NCBI GenBank assembly: GCA_012845835.1
Contig: JABAKD010000018.1
Location: forward strand, 3,292,229-3,356,228
DNA from: Undaria pinnatifida
Lineage: Eukaryota > Sar > Phaeophyceae > Laminariales > Alariaceae
Direction: 5' to 3'
DNA length: 64,000 nucleotides
In this document: positions 22,964-35,992 of the stretch, one piece after another
Layout of the letters: every line of letters starts with the position of its first letter
Position numbering within the stretch: position 1 is the first letter of the stretch
Notes under the pieces: model-generated
Databases searched by the model: none
The model's input: the letters and a program-made list of their open reading frames with translations, nothing else
What the model was told of the DNA's origin: nothing
Made by a program: the position numbers and the translations under genes

Positions 22964-23427
22964 CTAGCACGCGACGAGCCGTAACCGGGAGTGGTCCGGG
23001 GTTGCTCGTTCACGTTGTTTTACGACACTCTTCTTCGACCCATATTCCCGACACAGACGTGCCTCATTCTCTCCACAAAACAACATAAACATTACCTTGT
23101 CTGTTACGTTGTTATTTTATGTGCGCAGACAAAGCTATCCTATAGCATTTGGAACATAGACCCTTTGTCAACTTGGCCATATCCTGCGACATGTAGTATG
23201 CATTTGGTGTATTTGAGGCAGAACTCGAATGTCAGCGCAAGCACAGGTTTCGCTCAACGTCCTGGCGCATACAACACCTGTGGGTAACATGCATTCGGCG
23301 CGGCGTCGGGAATCGGTCCTACACGGACAAGCAAGGTGTTGGTGATGATAAATGTTGAAGCTGGTATCAGCGCGTCGTCGTTTGTCATACTAAGGGGGGC
23401 AAGAAAAGTCCAGGCGAACGAGTGAAG

Positions 23428-23492
23428 CCTCCCCTCCCTCCTTGGTACAAGGGGGGGATTGGGGGGGGGAGGGGGGGTTCCTCAGGGCGGGA
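23428..23492. repeat. C-rich/G-rich foldback, unit 2
   Basis: Identical by eye to the unit 1 element: C-rich arm, CCTTGGTACAAGG centre, then long G-runs. It lies inside the homogenised 5.6-kb block, about 1 kb beyond the stop codon of the minus-strand ORF. Confidence 0.7.
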
Positions 23493-24531
23493 GTTCTTCC
23501 CCCTTGTGAGAAGGAAAGGGATCTTTATGAACGTCCCTAAGCTGCTTTCCGCAAGACTCCGTGTGTTGGTAATCCGCGGACAGGCCAGGTTGGCGAATGT
23601 ATCAGAATAAATAAAGGATGCGAGCTGCTTTTCGCACATTTTCGTATGTCGATCTTTCACTAAGGCAGCGCGGAGAGACAGGGACTTACACGTTACTGCA
23701 TTTTTGTTTATGAGGCACATCGCTCGTCTTTGTCGGAGGCCCCCTCATGATCATGGGAAATTTGAACAAGACAACAAAAAAATTCAATATCCGCGTTCCT
23801 CATTTACTTTTCCCAAATCAATGGCATTCATGTTTTATAGCTGAACGCCTTGTTTGATGCACTCGTTCGAACAACTGTTGATACGTGCCAAGTATACCGG
23901 GACAGTCGATCTACACCCCCGCTTCCGAACGCTAAATACGACGAGAAAAGAAACAAGTGCACCAACAAAGACATTGAGAAAACGAGAAATCCAAATATCG
24001 AGAAAAACATCGGAACGGACAACCGAACGAAAGCTAAACGAAAACAAGAAACAAAAGAAACAAAAGAGACGAAAAAACGAACTCTGCTTGAAAACGCACG
24101 CTGCTCCCTGTGATCCTCGGACATGCCCTTACCGACAACTCATACCCCTTGCGATCACCGGCTTGGTTTTCGGCGGCACCTTGACCGGATGTCGTCTAAA
24201 CATTATCGCCATACCGCATCCTTTTACTTTAGCTGCGCGTAAACAGCAAGACAAACAGTGGATGTCTTTCAAGCACCAAACCTCAGTCGTCATACTTAGA
24301 AGCAAACAAGCTTCACGATAATGAGCTACAAAGTCAGCGGTGGATATCTTCGAATGGCCACCCCCGCTGTACATCATCACAAACAAACCAGAGAGTCATA
24401 GACCTTCCTTTAACAGCAAAACCATTAGCTACATTTAACAGGTCCGTTTCCGCCAGTCCATTCTAGTAATGAAAGCAGGTAGAGTAGCTAAACACCACAT
24501 TCAGTCATACAGGCGGTTTAGTTGGCGACAT

Positions 24532-25986
24532 TTAGCCTACGCAGAAAAAGCGAAACCAGATAGCGATTCTTGAGCAGCAGCAGGAAAACCACTTTGTTAC
24601 GGCTAACGTCCAATCTGCTCCATCTGTTTCCGTCTTTACAAACTCCTCTTCCTCCCGGTCCTTCCGAAAGCCCAAAGCAGGCGGGCACACGGAGTCCGAG
24701 GCGGGGGAACCCACCACGGAAACTTCTCGCAACCTCACCGTGTCCAACTCAAAGAACCGCCCTTGGTCCAACGCCCCCGTCCCGGTGGGGTGCTCGTCGC
24801 TTTCGTCACAACCGCCCGGGTAAGCGGAGCTGTCATCCTTCTCCTCAGCGTCCGACATCGTCCCAAAGCTCAAACTGTTCGCCACACCGCCCTCTACGAC
24901 GGCGTCCGACTTCAAGGTTTCTTGGACGAGGGGGCACACCGACTCCTGGGCGAGGTGTAACACGGGGTCCAGTTGAGGGAAGCCTTGGTTCGAGCCCCTC
25001 CAGGAGGAAGTGTCATCTTCCCCCGCATTTGAGTCGGTGAGAGTAGTAGAGAGGTCCGTTACCGGACGCTCAACTGGATCGAATGCCGGCCACCAATTTT
25101 TGTTCGGCTCCCCCGAAGGGTTGGCCGTGTCGTGGGTTGTTGCGTCTGACTCGGTCCACATTGTCGAGCTATCCGTTTCTGACGACGAGCCTGCCGGATC
25201 TAATGCCGCATGCTTTTGGTCCGAACCCTCCGCGGTAGTCGTGTCCTTATCCCCTTCTTTTGAGACGTTGTAGTTGATCGACGTTGTCTGCGTTTCCGGG
25301 GGCGTCCACACCGGATCCAATTCCGGGCACCAGATTTTCTCCGACCCCCCTGAGAAGTCGCCCGTACCGTGAATCGCTACGCCTGAATCCCAGCAGTGGC
25401 TCGAGCTTCCTCCCTGCGCGTCCGAACCGGTCCAATCGGTCGAGCTGTTCAACCCTGTCCAGTCGATGGAGTCGCTTCCTGTCGAGATGGGATTCCACGC
25501 CCAACGGTCGGGGCCAGGGGAGTGCCCGGGGTCCGACACCACCGAAGACACGGCCTCCGACGCCGTGGAGGTGGAGGATGCGGGGTTGCTGTCGTCAATG
25601 TCCGGCAAGGTTGTGTCATGCGTGCGCCACGCGGGCTTCGAATCGGTCGAGGGGGAAGAGGTGGGATTCATGTCCGAAAGGTCCAACGATATGGTGCCCT
25701 CGACATTCCCCGTGACAAGGTCGCGGCACAGAACGGGGTCAGACTCTAACGGGGTCGACGAGTTCCCAATGTCCTGGGGGGCCGTGCATGTGCTGCCGGC
25801 TTTCCACGTGGCAATAACAGAGCAGTCTGACTCCGGCCATGTGGTAGAGGCTTCTTGAAGGGGTTTGTCCAAAACGCGAGAGATGGCCGCTTCGACCATT
25901 TCCATCCTGGCAGCATCGTCTTTCTCCTGCCAAGGCCAACAGGTGGGGATAACAGAGGGAGAGTAAACCAGCGAGGGAGGGAACAT
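24532..25986 (-). CDS. 484-aa Ser/Thr/Asp/Trp-rich repeat protein, unit 2
   Basis: The encoded protein is identical to the unit 1 copy over all 484 residues, and the DNA also matches by eye. Start, stop, internal repeats, acidic segment and Cys-rich tail are all as described for 3005-4459. Because the surrounding non-coding DNA is equally identical, the match reflects recent homogenisation of the block and is not by itself proof of selection on the protein. Confidence 0.7.
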   Translation of the reverse strand: MFPPSLVYSPSVIPTCWPWQEKDDAARMEMVEAAISRVLDKPLQEASTTWPESDCSVIATWKAGSTCTAPQDIGNSSTPLESDPVLCRDLVTGNVEGTISLDLSDMNPTSSPSTDSKPAWRTHDTTLPDIDDSNPASSTSTASEAVSSVVSDPGHSPGPDRWAWNPISTGSDSIDWTGLNSSTDWTGSDAQGGSSSHCWDSGVAIHGTGDFSGGSEKIWCPELDPVWTPPETQTTSINYNVSKEGDKDTTTAEGSDQKHAALDPAGSSSETDSSTMWTESDATTHDTANPSGEPNKNWWPAFDPVERPVTDLSTTLTDSNAGEDDTSSWRGSNQGFPQLDPVLHLAQESVCPLVQETLKSDAVVEGGVANSLSFGTMSDAEEKDDSSAYPGGCDESDEHPTGTGALDQGRFFELDTVRLREVSVVGSPASDSVCPPALGFRKDREEEEFVKTETDGADWTLAVTKWFSCCCSRIAIWFRFFCVG

Positions 25987-28900
25987 GCGAGGGAGCGATT
26001 TATGATCCTGATTGATTGGTATGTGTGAAGCAACTGGTTCGTTGTATTACGCGGGGTCATGCGACCAAACGAAAAACCCATACCACTCTCTCAAGAAGGT
26101 CTGAACGAATATGTCAGGAGTGAGACGACAAAGAACACAGAAGCATCTTTAACGTTTTTCGTTAATTCTTGTTGATGTTAGGGCACCCCTCATCATGTCT
26201 AGGTAAACAATGTCCAGTGGGGTGTGAACAGTTCGGCTTTGGACTTGCGTCTGGACCGCTCCTATATTTGTCGTAGTAAAGTAGCAAGCGGGTGACGGGC
26301 GCGCGAGGTTAGGCGGTTGATTGATTTATATTTTTTTGTCCTTGAACGGTTTAGCTGTCTTGCACAACTGTTGGCGTACTTTTCGTGGTAGTCGTTACAG
26401 AAACGGCGCGAAGGAGTAAGCTATAAGACTGGCGTGTTGAGCCACCGAACACCGGGAACAAGAAATATCAAGCGCCTTCGCGTGCTATGTACCACAGGCG
26501 TAAAGCACAGTTATAAACACCCCAATGTATGGCATTACATTGCTCGTCGAGTTGCGGGTGTATTGGTTTGACCTGTTAAGCCGTGAACGGATGCCCTTGT
26601 TAACTGTAACAAAGGAACTACGCGATACTGTTAGAGTACCACTCGTGTGTCACATCGTCATTCGGTAGGCATGATATTATTCATCGAGCTGCACGTTGCT
26701 TTTCCCCATCGCCAAGGTTTGAGTGGGGTAGAGGTCCCAAAGTCTGGAGCCTGACAAAAACGCTGTGCACTCCTGACGTAGCATGTCTCTACTGGGACAG
26801 GCAAATATGACATAGAGAGCGAGAGAGAGAACTAGTACCGTATACGGGGTATAACATAGTATCACATGCCCTACCTTGTGCACTACACCCACACCGACGG
26901 TAAGCTATTCAAACATTAAGAATATACAGCTCACTTTATCGCCCGGGGTACGATGTATAGACTTGCAACATTCTTCATGTTCTACCTCCCAGGAGCATAT
27001 CTCGCGCTGGATAACAACTATACATTGCTGGAAGGAGGGAGTGCGTACTGTGTCACCCGGGGTACATTTTTTAGCAGCATTACACACGCTACCTGCAATA
27101 CTACCGCCGTAGATTATACCACCCGTGAGATAACAATTTTGTAAATACTAACGATCAGTCACTGTACATCATCCGGGATATCACTTTCCCTATTTTGTGC
27201 GGTTTAAGCTAAACATTTGGTATACCCTCTACATGCCCACCCCGTGACATGCTTATCAAGGCCGTCTCACCTTTCCTATGGTATTAATTTTTGCCGTTGG
27301 CGAAAAGTATCACATACCACATGCAGGTAGTTTTGAAATGGTGACAACAAGCTGATCTACTTGGTATTATCCAGAATATGGTCTTGAGCCGGATGGTCGT
27401 ATAAAGGGCACTCACTACCGGAACTAAATAAGGGTCCGGAGAAGGCACAGCTGTCGTGCTGTTTACTCAATTTTTTCGCACAACATGGTATAGGCGCAGG
27501 GTCCAGAACAGCACAAACGCGGTGGCTACTCTCGGCAGTGACTTTGAGCTGGTGAACACCCAGGCCCCATAAGTTGCCCCCATTAGGTAACTTTGATCAT
27601 GACTGATTCGGTATGGTCGAGGTTTTACGTTTTGTTTGTCCCCAAGTGTTTCCGGACAAACACGTGCATACAGGTTGACCAAGGGATGAGTTTTGGTCTT
27701 GGATTTGAGCTCGATTGTTTTTGCGTTCCATCCAAAGCCCCCTCCCGTTGTACGGGAACCCCACGCCGTACACACAAAAGGAAAGTTTCCAAACTGTACA
27801 ATATCATGACGCGTGCTACGATAGAAGTGCACCACTTTATTCTTGAGGTTTATCAATTTGGGAGCTTAATACCTCTCCCAAGAACTGATGTTTATTCAAA
27901 TAAAAGTGCACGCGACTAATACAGGTATGTTTACATGCCTCGTAGTAGCGTGGCCCACGGTCAGTACCGTAACCCTTTGGTGACTTCAGGGGGGGGAAAT
28001 GTATGGCATGCAAATCGATATTTACTAGGGGAGGACATAACACGACTCAAAAGAGGGTTGAAGTCATCCCACGCAATAGAAAGGGTGCAGCAGAAGTTTC
28101 TAAGCTCCTATTATTACCATTGTGAGGTGCTCAATATCTCAGCCGAAACATGGCTTTGAAGACATTCGCTAGCGCAACTCGAACAGCTTTTGTTTCCGAT
28201 AGATAGTCCTACACAGCGACATCATCACACAAACCGATGGTCCTACACATGAGGAGCTTAACCAGTCCTGATCGTTTGGGCCAATCATTGCAATCCCTAC
28301 CGTGGGATGAATCATTGATAGACTGTACTAGGTGGACATGTTTAATAATGCGATGTCAGTACTATCCGGCACATTTTGCGGTGAAGCGTGATGCCCACGC
28401 AGCATAGCCCCATGCATTCGGCTGCGACATCACACCACACGGATAAGGAGAAGGCGGAACTTTGTTGTTCGTCGTGTTCATCACTAATATTCGTTGTTAT
28501 GCCAAACATTCGCGGATGCTATTCCGACCGTGTTTGCTGATCTCCGTGTTATCGGCAGTCGTTCTTATGCCATGGGGATAATTGATCACGCGCACATACT
28601 TTCCGTTGTACCACATAAAACAATAACTATATAAAAGTGCCATCAAGGCAGCACTTTTTTATCGTCTAGCTCATCGCTTAGAATCATTCTGCGGTGCGTG
28701 CATAAAACGTAACGTGTACGAATGACGATACAACATCGTCTGCACGGAGCAGCAGAGAGAAGATCCTATTAATAGGTTAGTGGGTAACCAAGGGTGCGTT
28801 CAATGACGTCACACTTAGCGGCTCGGGTCGGTATCATAGAACAAATGCTTTTCATATTGCTGTTTTTACAACCATGGACAACCGTCTACCGTTTCATACG

Positions 28901-29587
28901 TATAGTGTTTCACACATACGACTCTATTTTTCGCAGAAGACAGACCCATGGCCGGTATGATTTGCACGACCTATCATGTTGACGGGGGGACGCGATATGA
29001 TCTGAAAAAATATATTTGCTTGATTTTGAATGCTGTACTTCACAGATCCTGCGAAAGATACCGTGACGACAAGCAAAATATGTAGATGGTCAAGATCCTG
29101 ATATGTTGGAGGTGTGTAAATTTTGGTTTCACTGCCACAGGACAAGAACAATTGCGTCGATTTTTGAATGAGGTACAGACGCCACGACAACTGAAAAAGC
29201 AAATACGTCCACCTTTGAATAAATGACGGGACGACTCCCCGCGCGGTTCGTAGTCCAAATTGGGATGTTCTACCAATAATATCTTGCCATGGCCGGGTGA
29301 CGCCTAAAATGGCCGACTACAAAGCAAGAGGATGCGCTGCACATTCGTATACAATGGCCGGACCAGTTTAGTGTGTTCTACGTTTGCACGATTGTGATAC
29401 AAAGGAACTTCATTCTTTGTTTCGTCCCTAAACATATGGTTCGAAATGGGTTGCTAGCGCTCGTCAAAGTTTACGTACTGCGGGTGTACGTGTGTCAGTT
29501 TATTCTCTCACTCTGGAAGAACAGCAGCAAGGGTCTATCATGGCGAAACCCGGGGCAAGCTTTTACATACACAATCGGTATTATACC
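25987..29587. other. Unit 2, 3.6 kb with no convincing gene
   Basis: Promoter side of the ORF, then sequence equivalent to 4460-8070. Up to about 27147 it is almost identical to unit 1. Beyond this it is several percent different, and around 27590-27900 it is closer to unit 3. Frames of up to 129 codons (27467-27856 minus) change length and content between units. I see no RNA gene or mobile element. Confidence 0.4.
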
Positions 29588-29591
29588 GTAC

Positions 29592-29860
29592 TGTGAAATT
29601 AATAGGTGGGGACACAGAGTGCCCCCTGCAGGTCTGCCAATTGAGCAGGTCCTCGGAGAGTACTCACTTTCGTTCCTTCGTAGAGATGTAGCTTTATTCG
29701 TTTCCGCCAGAGCCCGGGATAGCTTCTGAGATCGGAGGCGCGTGCCTCCGATCTAATTCCTAACTTCCCCGAATATAAACCGCCAACCTTATCATACGAA
29801 ACCCATCCAAATGATCTCAAATTCGGATACCTACAGGCCTTTCGAGGCCGTATCTTAACA
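29592..29860 (-). mobile_element. Solo LTR, 269 bp, unit 2 only
   Basis: Unit 1 has the uninterrupted site CCGTACGTACTGG. In unit 2 it is opened after GTAC (29588-29591), and GTAC is repeated after the insertion (29861-29864), giving a 4-bp target duplication. The insertion begins TGTGAAATTA and ends TATCTTAACA, the TG...CA ends of an LTR. On the minus strand it starts TGTTAAGATA. It has a TATA-like TTTATATT (29772-29779) followed 70-80 bp later by AATAAA (29693-29698), which suggests minus orientation. An 11-bp perfect stem with a GCGT loop lies at 29729-29754. No internal retrotransposon part is present. An LTR retroelement left this after LTR-LTR recombination, or it is a short non-autonomous element. 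Confidence 0.8.
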
Positions 29861-30717
29861 GTACGTACTGGCAGAAACATGATGTAATACAGTAGTGCCG
29901 GGAATACGAAGGTAGTACATACCAGTATACCGGTAGAAGTTTTGGGGAATCGACATGAACAGGAAGCGGAGTGGGATAGGGCGTTGACGAAAAGAAACAA
30001 TGTAGAATGTTCGACCAGGCTAAGCTATCCACGCGAGTTTGCCACATTGGTTCACGTACACGAAAGCCGGTGTATACTCGCAGACGAGCTGATGGAGCAA
30101 AGGAGGACCATACAATGAAGAATGTGGAGCAAGGGTGGATAAACGTGCTAGCGACAAGTTTCAACAAACAGGCGGAGGCGAACAAGGTAATACCGACCGA
30201 AATTGAAGCCAAGTGACGCGAAGAAACGCGAAAGCACGCAACACCTCTTTTTACGCGCCAACTTAATGCGGTACACATTACCAAACCGGCAACAGCGGAA
30301 CGCGAAGGGGAAAAAAACATGCCGGTGACAGCAGTCCAAGAAGACGGCGCCAGAGCAAACCTAACCAACTAAGGCAAAACCAGGGGCAAAACAATAGCAC
30401 TTTTGTTCACGCCATCAAAGCAGGCACGGCCTAATTTTTTTGCGAAAGGGGTATATACCGCGCACACGATCAATGGAGGAGGCTCCGTCCCTAGTCCACC
30501 TTGCCCCTAGGCTGGAGTAGCGCAACTCCAGTACCCGTTACAGGATGTACCGGCTAGGCTACGTATGCCCTACAACAGCTGGGCTCCACCCGAGCCCAGA
30601 CTGGCGCAATAATGGAACATCAGGTCAACTAAGGTATATTTGAAATCAGGATACGGGATTGTTTTCGCAGCTACGGTGTCGCGTATGTCAATGATGTAGA
30701 CGCGATGCCTCTCTCAC

Positions 30718-30992
30718 CTTCGCGACTTCCGTCTCGTTGACGGCCACGTCGCTACCCACCGCCAGGTCGTACACGCACATTTTCATGTAAGGCACTAGTG
30801 ACAACTCGAACTTCGAACAACCGCAATCACTTCCGTCCGAAAGAACAAGCTGTTTAAATAACGTCGGCACTGGGTGCTGCTGACGACAATCGTGGTACTC
30901 GAGTACTCGTAGCGAGCAGAAGTATACAGAGTAGCGGCGAGAAGTAGCGAGAGAGGGGCAGAGGATGTCGGCGGTAGACAGAGAGGTCTCGT
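30718..30992 (-). CDS. Possible internal exon, unit 2
   Basis: Equivalent of 8928-9202, with the same open frame (30688-31011) and the same flanking pyrimidine-tract AG and GTGAGAG signals. One substitution relative to unit 1 is visible in the upstream part. It is not recognised and has no start codon. The same reservations apply. Confidence 0.25.
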
Positions 30993-33900
30993 CTCGAAGC
31001 GAAGGGAAATATCACGATACGGGGAGCGTTTTCGGACTGAGCTGTGTGGGGTGTTTACGCCGATCTAGGCAGTCGGCATAATGCACGCGGCATGATCCCC
31101 CTGCGACGTGCTGCGAGCTCAGCGTAGTAGATATCGACGCTCGGCAAGACATGATCTCTGTCATTTTGCCTTGTCTCTTCCAAGCCTCGACTTAAATCAC
31201 TATTGCAAGTAACAAAAGACTCATCGCATCAGGGTTGGTCAGAACTTGCGCCGGCGTAGGACAGTAATTCCGCAGCAAATATACGTCTTTGGTCAGGAAT
31301 GGGCGTGGAGGCACGCCGTGGCATTAACACCCATCCTCTCGGGAGTCAGCATCGAAAGCTTTGGACCACAACCCAGCATCGTGGAGTCTTGACCCCTCGT
31401 GTGGAGGATTTCAAGGTATATTATAGTGAAAATGAGGTGGCACCTTTTAAGGGACAGGGTGAATGACATGACGGTCATGCGTCACGTCAGCAATCATTAA
31501 CCCGGGTGGTGCTGGGATATCATATGAACACAGCAATGTTTCATGTCCCCGGAAATCGTTTACCCCAGAGCGCTATTCAAGTGAAGAGAGCGGGCGCCGC
31601 ACCAGCGCCAGCTGATTGATAGGCATATGAACGACCTCAACAGCAGCATTCCTCTCTACTACAGCGTCCTCTCTGTTATGACACAAGCATACCGGTAGAC
31701 ATTCGGCCTGGTCTTATTCATCGTGGCAAGCACGTCAGGGCCCTTTTTTACTTTAAGGTACGCTTTTCAATGACGTGGCGGTCAGTCAAGAAGCTATAGC
31801 AGTATTTTGCTATGACACGTATCTCACGATCTCTGTGCTGCACGACTACCCAAACCTCTACACCGAACTGTACGAAGTAGCGCTCATCGCATCATTACTC
31901 TGGTACACCTAACATAGCTACTTGATGCTGTGTCGACGTTTGTTCGATCGTGGTTCGTGTCTTCTGATGGTGTGGTGTGAAGCTATGGGTTGCGGCCACC
32001 AGTTCCCCCAGTGTAGGTTGTGCCAGGTTCACGGTAGCACCATTAAGTTACCTTCACCACGACCGTGGGTGGCGCTTAACGTCGTCAAAATCACACGCCC
32101 AGTTCCCCCCAAAAATGCTATATCAACACCTCCGGGGGTACGTTCCTTGACGTCAACGCGATACTCGTGCTTGTTTGGTTGAACGTGCCGCGCATCGGTC
32201 CCCAGTGGGTTGGAACATACGTTGGAGCGTGGAAATCTGCAATGAGGATTATTTTCGTGGGAATAGAAATGCTCTGTTTCGTTGCAAGATCGTGCGGAAG
32301 CTGGGCAGATCGTCCAACACGCTTGAGTAATCCGCGTTGTGGCCACAATAATATAAAAGAAAAAACTCCTGGCACTTAACATCATGATCCTTTCCTTGTT
32401 CCAGGTCGACTCTTTGAAGCCGTGTTTCCGGTTGCAGCCCGTATTTCGGGTTTCACTAGAGGGCATTAGTCCCCTGGAAATATAATTATATAGTCTATCC
32501 ATTCCCTCGATCTCCATAGTTTTGCCTTGTCCACTGCAGCGGTCTCTATCGCCTATCCGTGGGAGGCATATCACTATACTTCGCACCGTAGTATTACTAC
32601 ATTATTAATGCAAACGTTTTGATTGGACATCCATTGCCGTTTTCTTTAACGGCAAATACCTCTTACTTCAGATGTTCGAATTCCAATGTGTGGCGGATCG
32701 ATACGCGGTACATTCAATTTTCCGTGCTAGAGTTGTTCGTGAGGTCCGATCGGTACAAGCATGTTTTCTTGCCGTACAAGGCTTAACGCTACTCGATTCA
32801 ACAGCTCCGGCGAAAACAAATGTGCTTTGCCACAGATACGTCACTACTCGTTCGGGTACCGACATGAATGTTAGCATTCTATCATAGCACATTATCGATC
32901 AACGCACGGGCAGGCCTATCACCCGCGATCAACTAATCCATGCCATGCGAACAGTGCTCGTACTTACCGTTTTCCCGCACGACTCTATTCCATACAGCAC
33001 ATTGTCTACGTTGTATCCACACTTGTCCAAGCATACAAATTCTATTCTTACCCACTCCTCTTTCCACTCGCTTTGCAGGTTGGGGGGGCAACATATGGTT
33101 GATCGGGGCCTGAAGATGTATTCGTCATATATGCTCACATCCAATTGCCATGCGATCAGGACCTGTTCCCACCGCCGTTCCCTATATACCATTGCTGATA
33201 CGATGCATCTCCCCGTGTCTACCAATTATCGCGTTTCTGTTTTCGCTTAAATCATACTCCACTGCTAGGTGGTTTTCCAATGTATCCACATCACTCAGTC
33301 GTACTGACGACTAAAATACCTGAAAGCATTAAATGTATTTTCCTTTACTGCGATGTTTGACAAAGTACGGTCGTGAACAACGACTACTGAACTAAAGTAA
33401 AATAGGGGGGGTCGACATTCACTTCGAGTACCGCCGGACGATAGAGGACGGTATCTTTCCCACTGCACGCTTTGTGCTATCTGGCCCACCACACCCTAAG
33501 TGGCCCACCTCCCTTGGTATTGCCCACGGCACCCTGTGCGCGGGTAAGGGTTTGGGAAAGACAGGAGCTAATCACAAAGGTGGCACCATAAGTCCCCCTC
33601 ATGATTACGGAACCAACTCACGGGAAGGAAATCAAAGCACCCCTCGTACCTCCAATCATGATGACACCAGGGAGAGGTGTACACACCACAAACAGAATCC
33701 ATCAGAACACTGTTATCTCACCACGGATTGGCATCGGAGCGCGTTTTTCATGCCGCATGATGGCATGGGAGCGCCTTTTGCATACTAAACGATAGAATCA
33801 TTGCACACTAGACTATATACGCGACGCGCATGCAGAAGAGTGTGGCTTATACACGCTAACTTGTGCGCGATTGCCGGTTTTAGAGAAGCATGGGGATGGA

Positions 33901-35803
33901 CTTAAGAACACCGGTCAAAGGCGTATGTCGAATGTGTGTGGTTTGCACTCCCCAGTATAGCACGAAACATCATCCAGAGAGAACTGAGTGCAAAGAATCG
34001 AACGCCGTTTTTTGCGGGTATATTTGGAGGTCGTTGTCCGTTAATATGGCGTTAGTGAAGAACGCGCCCTCCTCAAAATACGAAAGCCAGCCTGGGTTGT
34101 TGTTTTTGTTCCACACTGGCCGTCCTGTGGTGTACGGAAGGGACGTTTGTCTTGCGCACCCCGTTGTGACAGACGAGTGCATTCAGCACACCCCAAAGAT
34201 AGCAAGTAAGACGGCATTTGGCACACGATATGACGGCTGTAGAGCTACTACACCAAACGATAGCGGCACAGCCCGCCTTCCATAAAGGTCAAACATGGCA
34301 GAGAGCGCCTCGAACACCAAATGATTGGGGGGTGGTAGGTCAAGACAAATGCAAGGATGGACTCGGGATGTCGCTGAACGAACACATATTTCAACTGAAC
34401 ACGTTTTTCATACGCACCACGTCTGAATCATTGGGAGTCTTGAATACCACACGATCGTGGCATGTATTCTTTGCGCGCAACATCGTCGGATATGTACGCC
34501 TGTTTCTGTAGTTGTGTTGAAGCTAAGTACCTAGTATGGGTAAACGCGTACTGACGTTTGCGTGAAAGGACAACAGGAGATTATTAACGCGCTGGCAATA
34601 CAGCGCATATTCACAGCCACACAAAGGCTGCGCCAAAGCAGATAAAACAATGTGGAGAGCCAGAATGGTGAGAAGGTTGGCCAATGGAAGAAAGCAATGA
34701 GCGAAGGTAGGAATACCAAACAAAAAATATAGTGTGCTTTGTTACGAGGGCGGATTGAGTAGACGGTTTTATTCTGTGGTCGACGGGTTGACATTGATTG
34801 CAGCAGAATGACAATGGTTAGTGTATCACGTCAGTGGCAACACCACGTGGGTACCGGGCAGGGAGGTGCTGGCAAACGGATTCAATACGCGAACTCACGG
34901 TGCGCCAATACTAGTGTGGGTCAGCAGCTTCTGACTCAGGTATTTGCGACTTAACGACCGCCATTAGGGGCTCCGACCATAGTAACGTGGTTCCGTGTAC
35001 CAAAGACATTATCAATGTATTTCATAAGGATGCAATGTTTGGGCTGGTGACCCAACGCCGCGGCAGCGGGATTACTTTTTGAGCCCCCTTTTTAGGTGTC
35101 TCGGTGCCACTCGTACACATTACCCTCCTGTTCCTTTGCGGTGGTAAGCATTGGTGCTGATATTTTTCGCGATACGAATCAACAACGAAATATTGCTACG
35201 CCACGCAAAATATATGGTCTAGTTAACCCTTGCATGTTCAGTACAGTGTCACTCGTGCGAGTGACGCAACATCGGCAGTGAAGAAGAGGACACTTCCTTC
35301 TACCGTAGCTATCTCCAGATGCATGGCGAACGATATCACGGACGGGGGTTGTCGCCGTTGGGAGTCGTGGTGTTCACGTCCAAACGTCGTGAGGTGCATG
35401 ATCTTACCGTTTCGAGTGCGCTATTGATGTATGGAGTAAAAACCTATTTGTTGTTTTTCTTTCCAAATGCGTCGTCGTTATCGTTTGCTGGGTAGCGACG
35501 GAGAGATGTTAACCCCCGTGGCTAGATACACCCATCGCAGCTTACAGCAATGCCCTATGTATCTCGCCCATTGATATACGACTTGCCTCTCTGTCACTAC
35601 AATGATACCAGTCGGTTTCCTAACTATCGCCTCCTGCAATCATCTCATGTGACCAAGCCTCGGAATGGTACCGTACCATTGGAGCCTTATAACCTAGCTG
35701 AAAGGTAACATAAAACAATACGAATGATGAATAATCATATCTTGATGCGCAAAATACCGGCTACATAAACCGTCCCCTCTCCCTCCCGCCCACCCTTACC
35801 CCA

Positions 35804-35992
35804 TCATTCAAAAGAGATGTTAGGGGCGATCGGGAGGATGGGAAATACAAGACGCAAAGATCTGACTTGGCTTGCCAATTCAGGGACTACCTCATGCCTA
35901 TCCACGTTATCAGCAAGAGCCCCAGCCGGCTTGCACTCCTGGCTAGCCTCTACTAGACGAGCTGCACCCGAGCCTTGTCCTGGCGTGCTCAC
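35804..35992 (-). pseudogene. Coding-like relic, copy B, unit 2
   Basis: Counterpart of 15791-15979 with the same frame of 62 codons and a few substitutions (for example LGAA to SGAA). It shows the same relation to copy A at the head of the unit. Confidence 0.35.
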
